Shown in pieces: positions 32,307-44,364 of a stretch of 44,884 bases of DNA. Positions within the stretch are counted from its first letter, which is position 1. Each line of letters starts with the position of its first letter. The translations under genes were made by a program, and so were the position numbers. The DNA is taken from assembly GCA_015680685.1 (NCBI GenBank), contig MNCI01013788.1, positions 155,567 through 200,450 on the forward strand, in the 5' to 3' direction. The notes under the pieces are model-generated. The model did not search any database. It saw only the letters and a list, made by a program, of their open reading frames with translations, and was not told the origin of the DNA. The stretch comes from Gnetum montanum. Its lineage: Eukaryota > Streptophyta > Gnetopsida > Gnetales > Gnetaceae.

Positions 32307-33990
32307 CCTAATGAATAAGACACCAAAGAAAATGTTGAATTTTAGGTAGAGTATGAAGCTTCTATATTTTCTTGAAGGTGAACATCCAAAATTATTATGA
32401 TTCTTATTTGTGCCAAAACTTATTACAATGATTGACAACAATTGAGAAGTTGTGCAAAGGTTGAAATGAAATATGCAACCTATAAGGCAAAAGTTTTAAT
32501 CCATTAGTCCAACAAAGGCCATGAAAATTACTTTGCACCAAAGCATCCAACTATAAATAGTGGTAAATAAAATTATAAAACTTTATAACTTAGCATTACC
32601 TATTGAAATCAAACCCGTCACTTGGATTTTCCAAATTAAGAGCTTTATCATAAGGCTAACATCTCATTGTTGACATGGTACATTAGAAGAATCATCGAAG
32701 TTTGGTTTTATGCCTATGTTAGACAACTTTAATAAACTAAGATCTAAATAATGAGTGAATGAAGTAATCATAACGCTAGTGTATAAAATAATTGTAATTA
32801 TAATCTTTTCTACAATTATAAGTATCATAATTTTTACTAATTACTTATGAATCCTCTCAATAATAGATAGAGTCACATTGATTGTAACAGTGCCACCCTT
32901 TGAAAAACATCATTTGACACCACCAGAGAGTGTTGAAGCATTAACAAGGAAGGGAATACTCAAGGCGGACTATGTCTCAAAGCTCAGAGTCCTTACAAGC
33001 ACAACCCATTAGTCCATGGTTAGAGGCATATTGGATATGCCTTAAATAAAGATACAAGTGACAAGACCAACAAGATACACACAAACAAACACCTAAAGAT
33101 AGAGAACTCGTACACACATACACACCATTCCCTTAGAGAGCTAATATAAGTTTTAACTCTAATGCATCTAGCCCTAAACCCTACTTTGAAGAGTATGTTG
33201 GTGCCTTCAACCAGGAAGGTAGAGCCTCCCCAACAAGCCTACATATCTTTGTGATAAAGTTCACAAATAAATCAAGAACATGTAGTTCTATACCAATTAT
33301 TGTGCTAGTATGGAACCTATGAGGACCTTCACACTCCCTTGGCCCCTGTTCTAAAGGAAAACAACTTTCAATCCACCAATGAGGCATGTTTTTCTACACT
33401 CTCCTTTACTTCAAAGAAGTGATGTCCTCAAAGCTTAAGTCTTTGTTCATTCTTTTCCAAATATAGAGAGCCTAATGAATATTGAGGGACTTTGAACAAA
33501 TAGAAGCCCTTTTGAAAATTGTAGAGAAGAAGGCCTAGCAACTAGGGTTATTTAATGATAAAGCACAAATATTGAACTTAACTTGACATCTAACTGAGGC
33601 TTAGAAACATTTGCATAATTTGGGTTAAGAAAGAATTAATTTGCCCTTTCTCATGCAAATTGTATTAACCTTTCTATTAAGAGCAAAGTCTACTTGCTTA
33701 ATATGTGAGCTAGTCCTCTACCTCTAGCATTAATACAAGAGTGTAAAGTTGATTCTCTATAATCAAAGTAAGGCTATTTAGTACCTTGGAAGAATCGCTC
33801 CTCAAGATTAGTCATAGCTCGACATTAGCATGTACAAGAACCTTGGGTTCTAGCCTCACCATGGTGTCATCCAACTCCTTCATTGAAGGGGGAGACATAC
33901 CAATTCTCTACCCCTTAAAAGTGGTTTGTCTCAAATTCACTTTTAGCATTGCCCAACCTATCACACATCTATCATTTTTTTCAAGCACAA
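32307..33990. other. Non-coding stretch with a third SINE head
   Basis: A tRNA-like head (minus) lies at about 32590-32690: TAGCCTTATGATAAAGCTC, then GGTTTGATTTC, preceded by AACAATGAGATG. The remainder is AT-rich, with no supported gene. Confidence 0.4.
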
Positions 33991-35930
33991 TGTGACTCCT
34001 TTTGGGAAGTGGTTGCCTCAAGACAATCACCCCTATACATCCACAAAGGTAAGTTGATGGGCTCCTTTGCACAAAATTTCCAATAAAAATTTGCTTGTTC
34101 TAGAGAACTTTCCATTCCTTCCAGGTGTCCTTCTTCAAGGATGTGTCATGATAGTGTACCAAGAACTCAACCTTGTGATTGGGGGCACAACCTATAATGT
34201 GCATGTTTACTAAGAAATGAATTTGTCATCTTTTAACTACCTCAATGTTGCTGGATCAACATTGCCTAGATTAAAATTTTTTAAGCATGGAAACATAAAA
34301 CACCATATGGTATTTTGCCAAATATGTTAGCAATTACAACTTATAGGAAATTAGGTTGACATAAGCAAGGATCTTGAAAGGTTTTTCATAGTACCTCATG
34401 AGCTTCTATGTTACACCATTTTATGGCCTCATCTACATTACATAATCCATCTTTAAAAGTATTCATTCTTCTACAGAAAACTCTAACAACCTTTTCTTTT
34501 TATTGGTGTACTTCTTCATATGTTGGATAGACTTCTCTAAGTAAAACATAATTACTTTGATATGATTTGCCTGTGATTTTACAAAATCATCTACTGGTAG
34601 ATTGAGATCTTGAGGTGAGATTCCCAATAGCTGGGGAACTGATGATTGCCTCCCTAAGGCCAACTCTACTAGAGAGAACCTTGTGGCTGAGGATTTTTCA
34701 ATGTTGTAGTTGAATTGATCCATGGGAAATAGAGCCACCTAGTTTATTTGATCACATTAGATGAAGTGCCATAGGTATTTATTTAGAAATCTATTTAACT
34801 ATTCTATCTATTCATCTATTTGGGAATGATACCCTATTGACATATGTAGCTTTGTACATAGCATCTTAAATAGCGTATGCTAGAAATCCCCCATGAAATA
34901 GGAGTCATGATATGAAATAATGCTTGTTGGAAAATCAAAGTAGAAAACCACATTGTTAAAGAACAAGTATGTCACATCCTCAATTGTGTAAGGAGTAGAT
35001 CACATGATCAAAATCATATACTTGAAGAACTTATCCAGAAGTACAAGGATGCTACAAAATCCCTACACTGTAGGGTGCCTTGTGATAGAGTCCATAAAAA
35101 ATATCACCCATGGATGTTATGAAATATCCTAGGGGTGGACCCTTGGGTTTCTTTTTGGAGTTCTTATCTTATTGGCAAATCAAGAAACTTCACACAAAGT
35201 TCACTACACTCCCAAGTTAGACTAGTAGAAGCTTCTATCCACCAATGCCATCATTCGTTTGTGCCCCAAATGACCTACCCAAAGGATGTTATGATATTTT
35301 TCAATGATGTGAGAAAGTAGAGAACCCTAGTAAAGAACATAAATTCAATTCTGTTTGAAAATTAGTAGGCTATCCATTTCACTAAAATTATATTCATCAC
35401 CTCCTTGGACTAGCTTCAACAACTCCTAAGTTTGCTAATCATGATGCAATCCATCCTTAATCTTTATTGAAGTTTATGATTAGCCATCACCCAAGAGCTA
35501 CTAGGTTATTCCACAACCTCTATTGAATCTAAATAAGGATATCTATGTGAAGCATTTATGATCAAGTTCTTCCTACTTGGCTAATAAATAAACTAAAGGT
35601 TAAATTCTTGGAATAGGCTCAACCATTGAGCTTCATTTAACTTTAATTTAAATTGATTTAAGAGGTAGCTCATGGTAGTGTTATTAGTTTTGACTATCAT
35701 AGGGCCACCTAGAAGATAGTACCGCCAAGTGCAAAGCCAATGTATAATGGTAAATGTCTCCTTATCATGCATTGGCCATAATGTTTCTATCTAATTCAGC
35801 TTCTTCAATTTGAACACCACTAGATGATTATCCTGTAAGAGCATCCCATCAATTATCTCATCCAAAGAATCAATATGAACTTTCAATGGTTTTGAAAAGT
35901 CAAGGATGTCTAACATGGGCTAATTGGTTA
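33990..35930 (-). pseudogene. Chromovirus (Ty3/gypsy) pol remnant with chromodomain
   Basis: On minus, in order: LDILDFSKPLKVHIDS, then LVVFKLKKLN, HDKETFTIIHWLCTWRYYLL, GGPMIVKTNNTTMSYLL (RNase H, 35910-35660); ILVGHLGHKRM-like and FHNIHG..FLWTLS (integrase, 35300-35060); MALFPMDQFNYNIEKSSATR, FSLVELALGRQSSVPQLLG (34738-34620); and VEFLVHYHDTSLKKDTWKEW (chromodomain, about 34180-34115). The chromodomain marks a chromovirus, whose integrase is targeted to modified histones. Heavily decayed; RT, gag and LTRs are not found. Confidence 0.7.
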
Positions 35931-35949
35931 GGGTCATCCTGATCTTGTG

Positions 35950-36740
35950 ATGTCAAGATACCTCTTCTGATTACTTTTTCTTCTCCCTATGGTGGTTTTG
36001 CAAATTTCAAGCTCTATGAAGATGTCTTGGCTAAGGGCTGAGACTTTATAGAAGACATTTGGGGAATGTAAGAGACATCTAGCATTTCGTGAAGACATAT
36101 CCTAGACACCTCTCAACCAAAGCGAAGATGTCTCAACTTCTAGGGAGATGTCTTTCTTGCAAGATGGTTTTGATAGTGAGATCTCCCTTGGAAGACTAAA
36201 GATGACTTGCATGATTAGGGAAGCTTCTAAATTGACTGTTTCAAATTGGGAAATAGTCAAAAAACACATGAAAAAGATGAAAACATTCAAATATTTCTAA
36301 ATTGAGCTTGGAAAATGATGTCTTGTTGTCTTATCTTGGTTTTCCCTTAAATATTAATGTTGTTTTATGTTTTGACGTAGCATGAGAGATTGGCATAAGA
36401 GCACAAGTTATAAGTGGATGATTGTGTATGTAACTCCATGATCAAATTGTGTGTGTTTTTGTGTCTCTTGTATGCTTGTATGATTTTATCTCATTCAATT
36501 ATGCCTTGCATTAAGAATAATCATTGTGTAGTTGTAGAGACTTATTCTCTACAATATTGTTCAAGTGTTTGCAAGTGGTTGATGAATGTTGTGAATTGTA
36601 AAACCCTATTGTAATCTTCTGACATTAATTACAATAGCTAGTTTTCTTTTCTTCTAACATATTGATTATTTTTCATAATATTTGGATTTAGTGGGAATTG
36701 AAGGTTAAGTTAATAGGACTAAACTTACTCCAATATTTAT
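35950..36740 (+). repeat. Probable LTR of a plus-strand retrotransposon
   Basis: It ends directly before a primer-site-like TGGTATCATAGCA (36741-36753, initiator-Met type). Its first 350 bp hold a cluster of AGATGTCT/AGACATCT octamers. The 5' end is approximate, where chromovirus similarity stops. No second LTR was found. Confidence 0.45.
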
Positions 36741-37170
36741 TGGTATCATAGCATTACATTTATTGTTGTTTGGAAATTTGGTTATCAATTTTTGTTAATT
36801 TCAAATGGTACCTAAGAAAAAATAGGTTCAAGCCCTAAAAAGAGACATTAAGAGCATGAATTTTGCCTTTCAATTAATGGTTTCTCAATTTGACAAGATT
36901 AGTGCCAAGGTAGATAGGAATGTAGGTCCTAACCATATTCCAACATGTGAAGATGAAGAGCATTTACATTCAGATAATGAAAATGTTTCTTAGTTAGGTG
37001 GAGGAACTAATGAGGAAGAAAAATCTAGCTATGGGAGTGTTGGAACCCATCATCTTTTAATGGGAGAAAATTCACTTTCTTAGATAAGAGTTTTAAGTGC
37101 TTCATCAATGGCCACTACTTCTTCTCATGGCAAGCTCAATGAGGTGCTGACCTTTTGGTATGTCAAAACC
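36741..37170 (+). pseudogene. Primer site and gag-like start of an LTR element
   Basis: After the primer-site-like motif, ATG at 36805 opens a frame reading VQALKRDIKSMNFAFQLMVS, QFDKISAKVDRN, then an acidic Ser-rich part with stops at about 36992 and 37082. It resembles the N-terminus of a gypsy gag but is too short to place. It is cut off before about 37380. Confidence 0.35.
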
Positions 37171-37379
37171 TTAAGAAAAATGGAGAAAATGGAATTTTTG
37201 TGGTGGATAATGTTTTTGTAGGACATGAACAAGAAACTCCACAATGAGATTTAAGAACTCAACAAAACAAGATCTACGGCACGATATCGAAATAAAGACT
37301 ACATGGGCAAGATGAGAGCATGGACAAAAATGAAGGCTACAAATCAAATGAAGATTCTCTAAGGACTGGTAAGAAGGAA

Positions 37380-38242
37380 AATTAATAAGAGAAAGCCTCA
37401 GAAAACATATCTCAAAAGCTGAGGAGATGTCTCTAAAAAACACTCGACGTCTATGTCTAAGAGTAGACATCTCCCTATACATGCCCCACTGTAGACATCC
37501 CATCTGCCAGTGAGACATCTCTTCTAAATTGAGGCCAATCTTAAGTTAGATATTCCAACTTCAAAGTAGACATTTATACTAGTCGTTTGGTAGTTGTTGC
37601 ACAAATTTCAAGGAGTTTTTGAAAACTCTGAAGCTATAAGATGATGTCAAAATCTTGGAAATTGTGTAAGCACTATTCACATTCAAGTTGGTAATTATCT
37701 ATTCTATGCAAATTATATTCTTGCTCTTCATTATAACATCATTTTCTTGATTATACATTATATTCAGCTTCAAGTGCAAGGACTTGTAAATTTAGTTACA
37801 TTATTTCATTATTCCTTCTCCTCTTTCTTGTAGCCCTACAAGGTTGATGTGCTTCTTATGAGAAGATATCCATATTAAGCTTGTTGGGACCTTGTGGGGT
37901 TGAGTGTTTTTCTAGCGTTAAAACACTCTGTAGTAAAGCTCAATTGTGTAAAGGTTCTGGGATCTTTGAAACCACATTCTGAGCTTGTTGGGACCTTACG
38001 GGGTTGAGTGGTTACACATTTATGAAACACTTTGGAGCAAAGCTCAGAGCTTGTATAGGATGTGATTCCCTTTAAACCACATTTTTTAAGAAACAAAGTT
38101 TGGAGGTGTGCACAAATTCTACCCTTTGAGTATGGACATATCCAAGTTGGGGAACCATGTAAAATTTGGTGTGTTAGTGTGGAAAATGTAATTTTAATTA
38201 AGGAACTTATTCAACCTCCCTTACAAGTTCTCGATTGTTAAG
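37380..38242 (+). repeat. Probable Ty1/copia LTR
   Basis: It ends ..TTATTCAACCTCCCTTACAAG, TTCTCGATTGTTAAG, a typical copia LTR end, directly before TGGTATCATAGC (38243-38254, initiator-Met type). It begins with a second AGACATCT cluster (37425-37570). It includes a 104-bp imperfect tandem duplication, 37879-37982 and 37983-38086, each starting GCTTGTTGGGACCTT. Confidence 0.5.
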
Positions 38243-38460
38243 TGGTATCATAGCTCAGTACTCTCAAGTTCATGATTCAACTTTCAAGATTGAACTATGG
38301 AGGGGATGTCCTACACAAAGCCACTAATGTTCAATAGGTAAAACCTTAGTAGCTATCTATGAGGACACATCCATAGTCAAACAATCAAAACTTTTGGTTT
38401 TGCAAAGTGAGTATGAAAAACTTAAAATGAGGAAAGGTGAAAAAATTAAAGATGTTTGTT
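38243..38460 (+). pseudogene. Ty1/copia gag fragment
   Basis: Downstream of the primer site the frame gives GMSYTKPLMFN near 38305, then (VLQ)SEYEKLKMRKGEKIKDV near 38400-38455, which matches the copia gag block (EFE-LKM-EGESI-D). It breaks off abruptly at 38456. Confidence 0.5.
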
Positions 38461-39600
38461 TTTTTTACCCACCACCTCACCACTACTTACCCATAGAAAT
38501 TGGGTTTTGGGTTTTTGTTTTTTTCTATTCATGTTAATAGAAATGCATAGGAGCTTGTTCTTTCATTTTTCTTTTTTCTCTCTTCTTCTGTTCCACATTT
38601 TTCTTAACGTTGAGCTTTGTGGATTGTTTTTGCTTGCTTTGAACCTAGATTTGGGATTGCTACAATCATATCTATGTGGGTGCATAACTTGTTGGGAGTG
38701 AAATGGAATCTTGCTAGATTTTTGAGGGTTTTCTACTTGTTTTGGTCTTTCTACCCCAACGATTTTAATTGGTGGGTTGTCTTTACCTTTTTCTTGTATT
38801 TTTATGTTGGACTAGAGCATATGATTATGCAATGTGGGCATGTGGGGTGGATAGCTCAAAGATTGAGCTTGGACATGTTATTTTGCCTATTTTTTGAAAT
38901 TGTCTGATTTTGGTTATGAATTGTATGGTAATATATATGTGATGCATGGTATGATGTGGACTTGTAGAATATGATATGTGTTGTTGATGAGATTGGTATG
39001 ATTGGAATATGATTGGAATATGATATTTTTAACTACCAAACATGTTTGGGAGTTCTAATCTTTCTTGGTGGTAATTAAATATTATTTTATTAATTAAACT
39101 TCATCAAGATCTTTCTCAAACTCTTTAGGCAACTTCATCTTCTTCAGCAAGAAAGGTAAGTCTTAAATTCATTTTGAATATCTCTTAAGACTATAATCCT
39201 TGGTAGTCAAAACTAAACCTTTTCTTGTTCAGATATCTACCATGAGACATCTTCATAAGAAGATAGATATCTACTTAGATACATCTACTTTCCCAATGAG
39301 ACATTTATTTTATTTTTGATAGATGTTGCATATATGTCTATATCTAAAAGGATATGTCTATCTTTTCATAAAAAAACCATCAATGGCCATGATTATATAA
39401 ATCCAAACCTTTATTTCTTCTCCATTCTTTCATGTTTAAGCATAGATGACTAGGGCTTCTCTAGCAACAACAAGTTGTACACTTTTCTTCAAAATCCATG
39501 GTCCATAAAAAGGTTGGAATGTCAAGGCCATCACCTAGGAAGAGCAAGAAGTCAAAGAAAGCTTCCTCCAGCACTGCAAGCACATATTGTTTATAAAAAA
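38461..39600. other. AT-rich region, possibly an LTR-like end
   Basis: It interrupts the copia gag. The hydrophobic frames here are T-rich DNA, not credible genes. A third AGACATCT-like cluster (39240-39365) precedes a TATA-like tatataaatcc near 39393. A 12-bp unit (atgattggaata) is repeated near 38998-39021. Confidence 0.35.
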
Positions 39601-39609
39601 TACACCATA

Positions 39610-39770
39610 TTATTAAATAGTGTTGTAATGAACCTTAAATATTGATTGTTACATGATAAAATTTTTTTAAAGAAAATTTTTTTAATAACATTTATTTACT
39701 TAGGATAAAGCCAAATGTGAGAGTATCCACTATGGAGCAAATTTTTTTATAGTATCTTGATTTTTGTTAA
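39610..39770 (+). repeat. Left arm of a long inverted repeat
   Basis: Contains AACCTTAAATATTGATTG and TTACATGATA, then AACATTTATTTACTTAGG. It matches the reverse complement of 41840-41990. Confidence 0.7.
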
Positions 39771-41839
39771 TCAACATTATGTGAATTGGTATTGTGTAGT
39801 GTAGAGGGTTAGCTATTATCTATTTATAATGGTTTTTTTTCTTATTTCTCTTTTACATATGTTTTTCAATGATGTCTACTATTTTGCTTATTAATTTTAT
39901 TGGCATCCATTACCCATGGTCTTCTCCTTGTTTTTTTGGATTTGGCTATTATTGATTCAAGTGCAAATGTGATTTAGATATGTATAGAATAACAAGTTAG
40001 TGTATCTATTATTCAATTCAAATGCTTCTTTGTGCAAAAATTATTTCAAGTGTTTTATATGTCTTTGATCATACTCAACAATGGAGGCAAAGAGGATGAG
40101 GTGCATGTAGTTGAACACAACATTCAACATACAAACAAAGCAGTTAAATTAGATGTTAAAGATAGTTAGTCTTTGTGCATGATGTTTTTATATGTCAATA
40201 TTTGCTTACATAAGATTCATAAATTCTAAGGGGATTGATTTTTAATAGTATATTAATTGGCTTATTAGGGTGGTTGATGTTTGTGAAAACAAAATGCTTT
40301 TTTATAGATCTTTCCGTAATAAAATTTCAGTTCCAATTTCATTAAAGTTGAACAATTAATCTTACAAGGCACAAGTTTAGTTCAATTTAATAATAATAAT
40401 AATAGGTTAGTAAGAAAACAAAGTTTCTTTATAGTATATTACATTATATTCCATAACAACTTTGAATAGAAAACCTTAGTAAAATACCTTATTGCTAGTG
40501 TTTCTTAAAATCTGTTTTGGAGTATAAAACCATTAACTTGGTGGAATTAGATCATATAGAATAATCATATAAATTGTTACTTTTTAGCATGATGTTATCC
40601 TTTCCTAAAAATATAGTGGTAACATTTTAAATACTTTCTTCAAAAGAATGTAAAGGGGTAATTTTAATATTTGTATCCTTTTGTCACATCAAATAAATTT
40701 TAATATGTTAAAAAAAATTCCTCACATATTCAATCAATTCACTTTGTTATAATATGGTCATAAGATAAATGTACTATCATTTGTTTCTCAATAACTAATT
40801 ATACAATGGCTACACAAAAAATCATGATAATTCATGAGTAGATATGCCAATCCACAAAAAATATAAGTTACAAGCTAAAGCATCATAAGAATATCATATA
40901 AGATACCTTAAGAACCCCTCTAGAGATATATATGAAATTATGAGAAGAAGTCAAAAGATACCAATTCAAGTTTAGTGAGTTAGCTTATAGATGATGTTAC
41001 AAAGTTTAGAGAAACAATTGTAAGTAAATACATATAAGTTACAAGAGTCCTAGATGTGCCTAACATCCAAAAATAGTTTAAAAGAGCTCCAAGCATTGTA
41101 GAAGTAAAGTCAGCTTATAAATTAATCCTCGTAAGGACTCATCAAAAGGAGCAAGCAATCATGAATTGAAATGCCAAACAACTAACATGACAGTAAGTTA
41201 TAAACATGAAATGGAAAAGGTTAAGCTATGGTGAAGACTCTCCATAAGGAAAATTCCTAATCACATTGCGTGAAGTAAACCAAAAGACATCATGATGAAG
41301 ACTATCAATAGTAGTACAAATTAGCGTAGAAAACATGATCCCCTCCCCTACATGCTAAGTACAAGTTAAATAGCGATCCAAAGCTGCAACACTTAGTTAA
41401 GCAATCATGACCTTACCTTGATTAGAAATAGTTCACAAACAAGTAATACTACTTTTACCAAAAGACATTGTTGGAGGTTTCAAAGTTGGTGTGAACTAAT
41501 GTAACTCACAAAACCTACAAAATAAGGAACTATGTGGATCTATAACACAATTCATTTAAATAGAACTTCAATTTCTAAAATATGAATATTGAAAAATCAT
41601 TCAATATTCATTCAAGGTTAAAAGCTCACATTCACAAATTGATGTCCCTATGTGGCATCAAATCCATAATTTAAATTTTCACATTGTCACTGAAAGAAAC
41701 CATGTCATTTAAAAGCTTTGCAACATTACATAACATTAAAAATATAGCATGAACATTGCTGCAACTTGATGACTCAAGTCTTACAAACTCAAGATGCCTT
41801 TTACCAAAGCACTTGAAATTCACGTGGACAAAACCCATC
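39771..41839. other. AT-rich DNA between inverted-repeat arms; no gene seen
   Basis: No supported frame on either strand. A short (AAT)n run lies near 40389-40403. Confidence 0.4.
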
Positions 41840-41990
41840 CACAATAATAAAAAATCAAGGAACCAACAAATTTAGCTTCATTTTGGTGTTCACATTTCAC
41901 TTTATCCTAACTAAATAAATGTTCTTAGGAATTGTTTCTCTCCAAAAGCTTCTATCATGTAACAATCAATATTTAGGGTTCACTGCAATA
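41840..41990 (-). repeat. Right arm of the long inverted repeat
   Basis: On minus: AACCCTAAATATTGATTG, TTACATGATA, AACATTTATTTAGTTAGG. Similarity to the left arm runs to about 150 bp with small indels. Confidence 0.7.
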
Positions 41991-42830
41991 CTAACTAGGT
42001 TAGTTATATATTTAATATATGTACCTATAATTTGGTCAAGAGAATCTTGCAAAAATGAAGTTAATGTTTAGTTCATTTATTGTATTAAAAATTATCAAAG
42101 TAGCCAGTTTACCAAATTTTATGTATTCTATAAAAATTTTGGTTAGATAGGTATGATTGCATGATGAGAAGGATAAATAATTCCAAGTTTGGTACTAACT
42201 CTTGTGCTACATACATATTCTTTTGCCCTTCCAAATTTTGTTCCTAGTGCATTGCAATAAGAAAATATAAACATAGAAGCTATAGATTGCTAGGAGGAAA
42301 TATGTTGGTGTTATGGATGAAATATTATTTAGTAGATAGCCTTTCTTTGAAATGTTATGGATGAAACATTATTTTGAGATAACCTCTCCCTCTAGCATTA
42401 TAAATGGAATATTATTTTCATGTTGAAGACTCAAGGATAGGAAGCTTTTAAATTTTGTTGCTATTTGTTCTTTATTTCTAATTGATATATTTTTTTCTTT
42501 AGAGAGAATTTCCTTCTTTTTACAAGAAACCCTTTAGTAAGAAGTGAAAATCCAAGAAGGCATTTTTGAATAAGGACAAGGCCTTAGCATTTTCCTACTT
42601 GAGAGGGGAGGTTTTTAAGGATTAGTTGTAAGGATGAATATCTAAAAAGATATCTATAAAACCATTGGGTTTTTTCTTCAAACTCTCTTTTTGATGATCT
42701 AATGTACTTTGAATATTTTTTAATATTATTATTCATATTTTCCATTTAAAGGGTCTAACAAACTAGATGACACATCTACTTGAGTCATGAAAAATGTGTC
42801 TTTTGTATTACATAACATTCAACACTACTA
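41991..42830. other. AT-rich spacer; nothing recognised
   Basis: A short direct repeat (atggatgaaa(t/c)attattt) occurs near 42313 and 42357. No gene. Confidence 0.4.
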
Positions 42831-44340
42831 TTCTCTAAAATTTTGTTGTTCCCTAGAATATTAGTGAACTCTTGGAAAAATTCAATGGGGCCATTCATTA
42901 GGCCCCAAAGCTTTATCACTTTTCAAGGTTGTCATAGCCTGTGACAACTTTGGCTTTGTGATTGGGTCAATGAGCATCTGGTTTTCATTTGGCCCAACCA
43001 CCCTCTAGATCAGAGCCAACATAGGTGTGGAATCATCCCTTTTCTATATGTCTAACTAGTACTACTACATGACCTGAGCAATCTTATACAAATGGTGTAA
43101 GGTACATCATCTGTGGATTAGCTAGTGGATTTTGCTTTTGTAGTAGCAAAGAAGAAGCATGCATTATGAATCCCATCTAGAAATCTTTCTCCTAAACCAA
43201 TTGTTGAAGCTCCACCAATAGTCTTTGCTCTTCCTCAACCAGTTGTTCTCTAGCTTCCTATCCAATTTAGAAGTCCATCAAAGCTTGATGCTTGGTAGCC
43301 TAAGAAGCCTTGAAAGAATGATTTTTAGAGGTTTAAATATTCTGAATCTTGTGCTTTAGTAGAGACATACTATACTTTAAAAAATCTCAAGGGTACAGTG
43401 TTAGGGTAGTTAGCCTAGATCTTGGTAACCAAACTTCGCAACCATGATTTTGATAGCCCAGATTTTTCAAAATGAAAGGGGATAGCTCCACATATATTTG
43501 GTTTTTGGATTGTAAATATGAGTGCCCGATGGTCTAACACTTTCCTTTCATGGCCCTCAAGAACAATTTCATGTGAAATAAGGATCTTGGCACTTATCCA
43601 CACACTATTGATTTTAGACATAACTCGGTCAGCCCCCCTCCTTCTATTGCTCCAAGTGTACTGACAACTTGTAAGCTCGATATCTACCCAATCGTGCATT
43701 TCCAAAAATTGATGGAAGTGTAGGCTCCCTAGTGGTGGATTAATTTCTCCCCTAGTCTTTTCCCAAGCATAGAGTTGTTGATTAAAGTCCCTAATCAAAA
43801 CCCAAGCATGCCAATTAGGAATGTAGCTAGCAATCCTTTGTGACTCCATAGGCATTCATCCTAGCATTGCAAACTATAAAGATTTATAGGCCACAAGTTG
43901 TGTGAAGGCAAAAAGACTATGATACTCCAAGTGGAGGGATCCACTATCTCAAGGGAAAGGTGAGAAATGGTAGCCAAGCCTCTAGCCTACCCATGGTAGT
44001 CCACAAACTACAAGAACCATTTGGCCCAGTGCAATGTTGAATAATTTCCCAAATGAAGCTTAGTTTCCTATAGACAAACTATTGTGCAATCTTTGGTTTG
44101 CATTAATTCTTTAAGGGTGCTTCATTTATAGGGGGCACCTTGTCCCTTGCAATTCTATGAAAAAATCTTCATTGTGTACTTAAATATTGCTTTTTGTAAA
44201 CCTCCTTGAGGGTTACTTGGAATCTAGAGTCAATATCTAGTTTCATTTTCCTGCTGTGGGTTTCATGGTCAGATGGGCATCCTCCTTTTTTTGGGTTATG
44301 TGAACACTTGAGAATCCTAATTCTCTTCTTGTGTGTTCTA
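42830..44340 (-). mobile_element. LINE 3: fragment with endonuclease and start of RT
   Basis: On minus, ORF2 starts MKIFS at 44172, followed by NCKGQGAPYK and STLKELMQTKDCTIVCL. The main open stretch is 43855-43415: WHAWVLIRDFNQQLYAWEKT, QYTWSNRRRGADRVMSKINS and LDHRALIFTI (endonuclease; RDFN instead of GDFN). Then come REQLVEEEQRLLVELQQLV (43260-43200) and a degraded RT start to about 42830. It is the same family as LINES 1 and 2. The rest of RT and ORF1 are not seen; an LTR abuts its 5' side. Confidence 0.75.
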
Positions 44341-44364
44341 CACAACAATCTCCTTCATTACTAG

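Noticed and set aside
36414-36614. Cys-rich 66-codon frame resembling a small secreted peptide
   Set aside because: It lies inside a probable LTR, has no convincing signal peptide cleavage pattern, and Cys spacing matches no family I know.
38456-38907. Hydrophobic frames rich in Phe/Leu, suggesting membrane segments
   Set aside because: T-rich DNA gives such frames by chance; two overlapping frames look equally hydrophobic and neither resembles a family.
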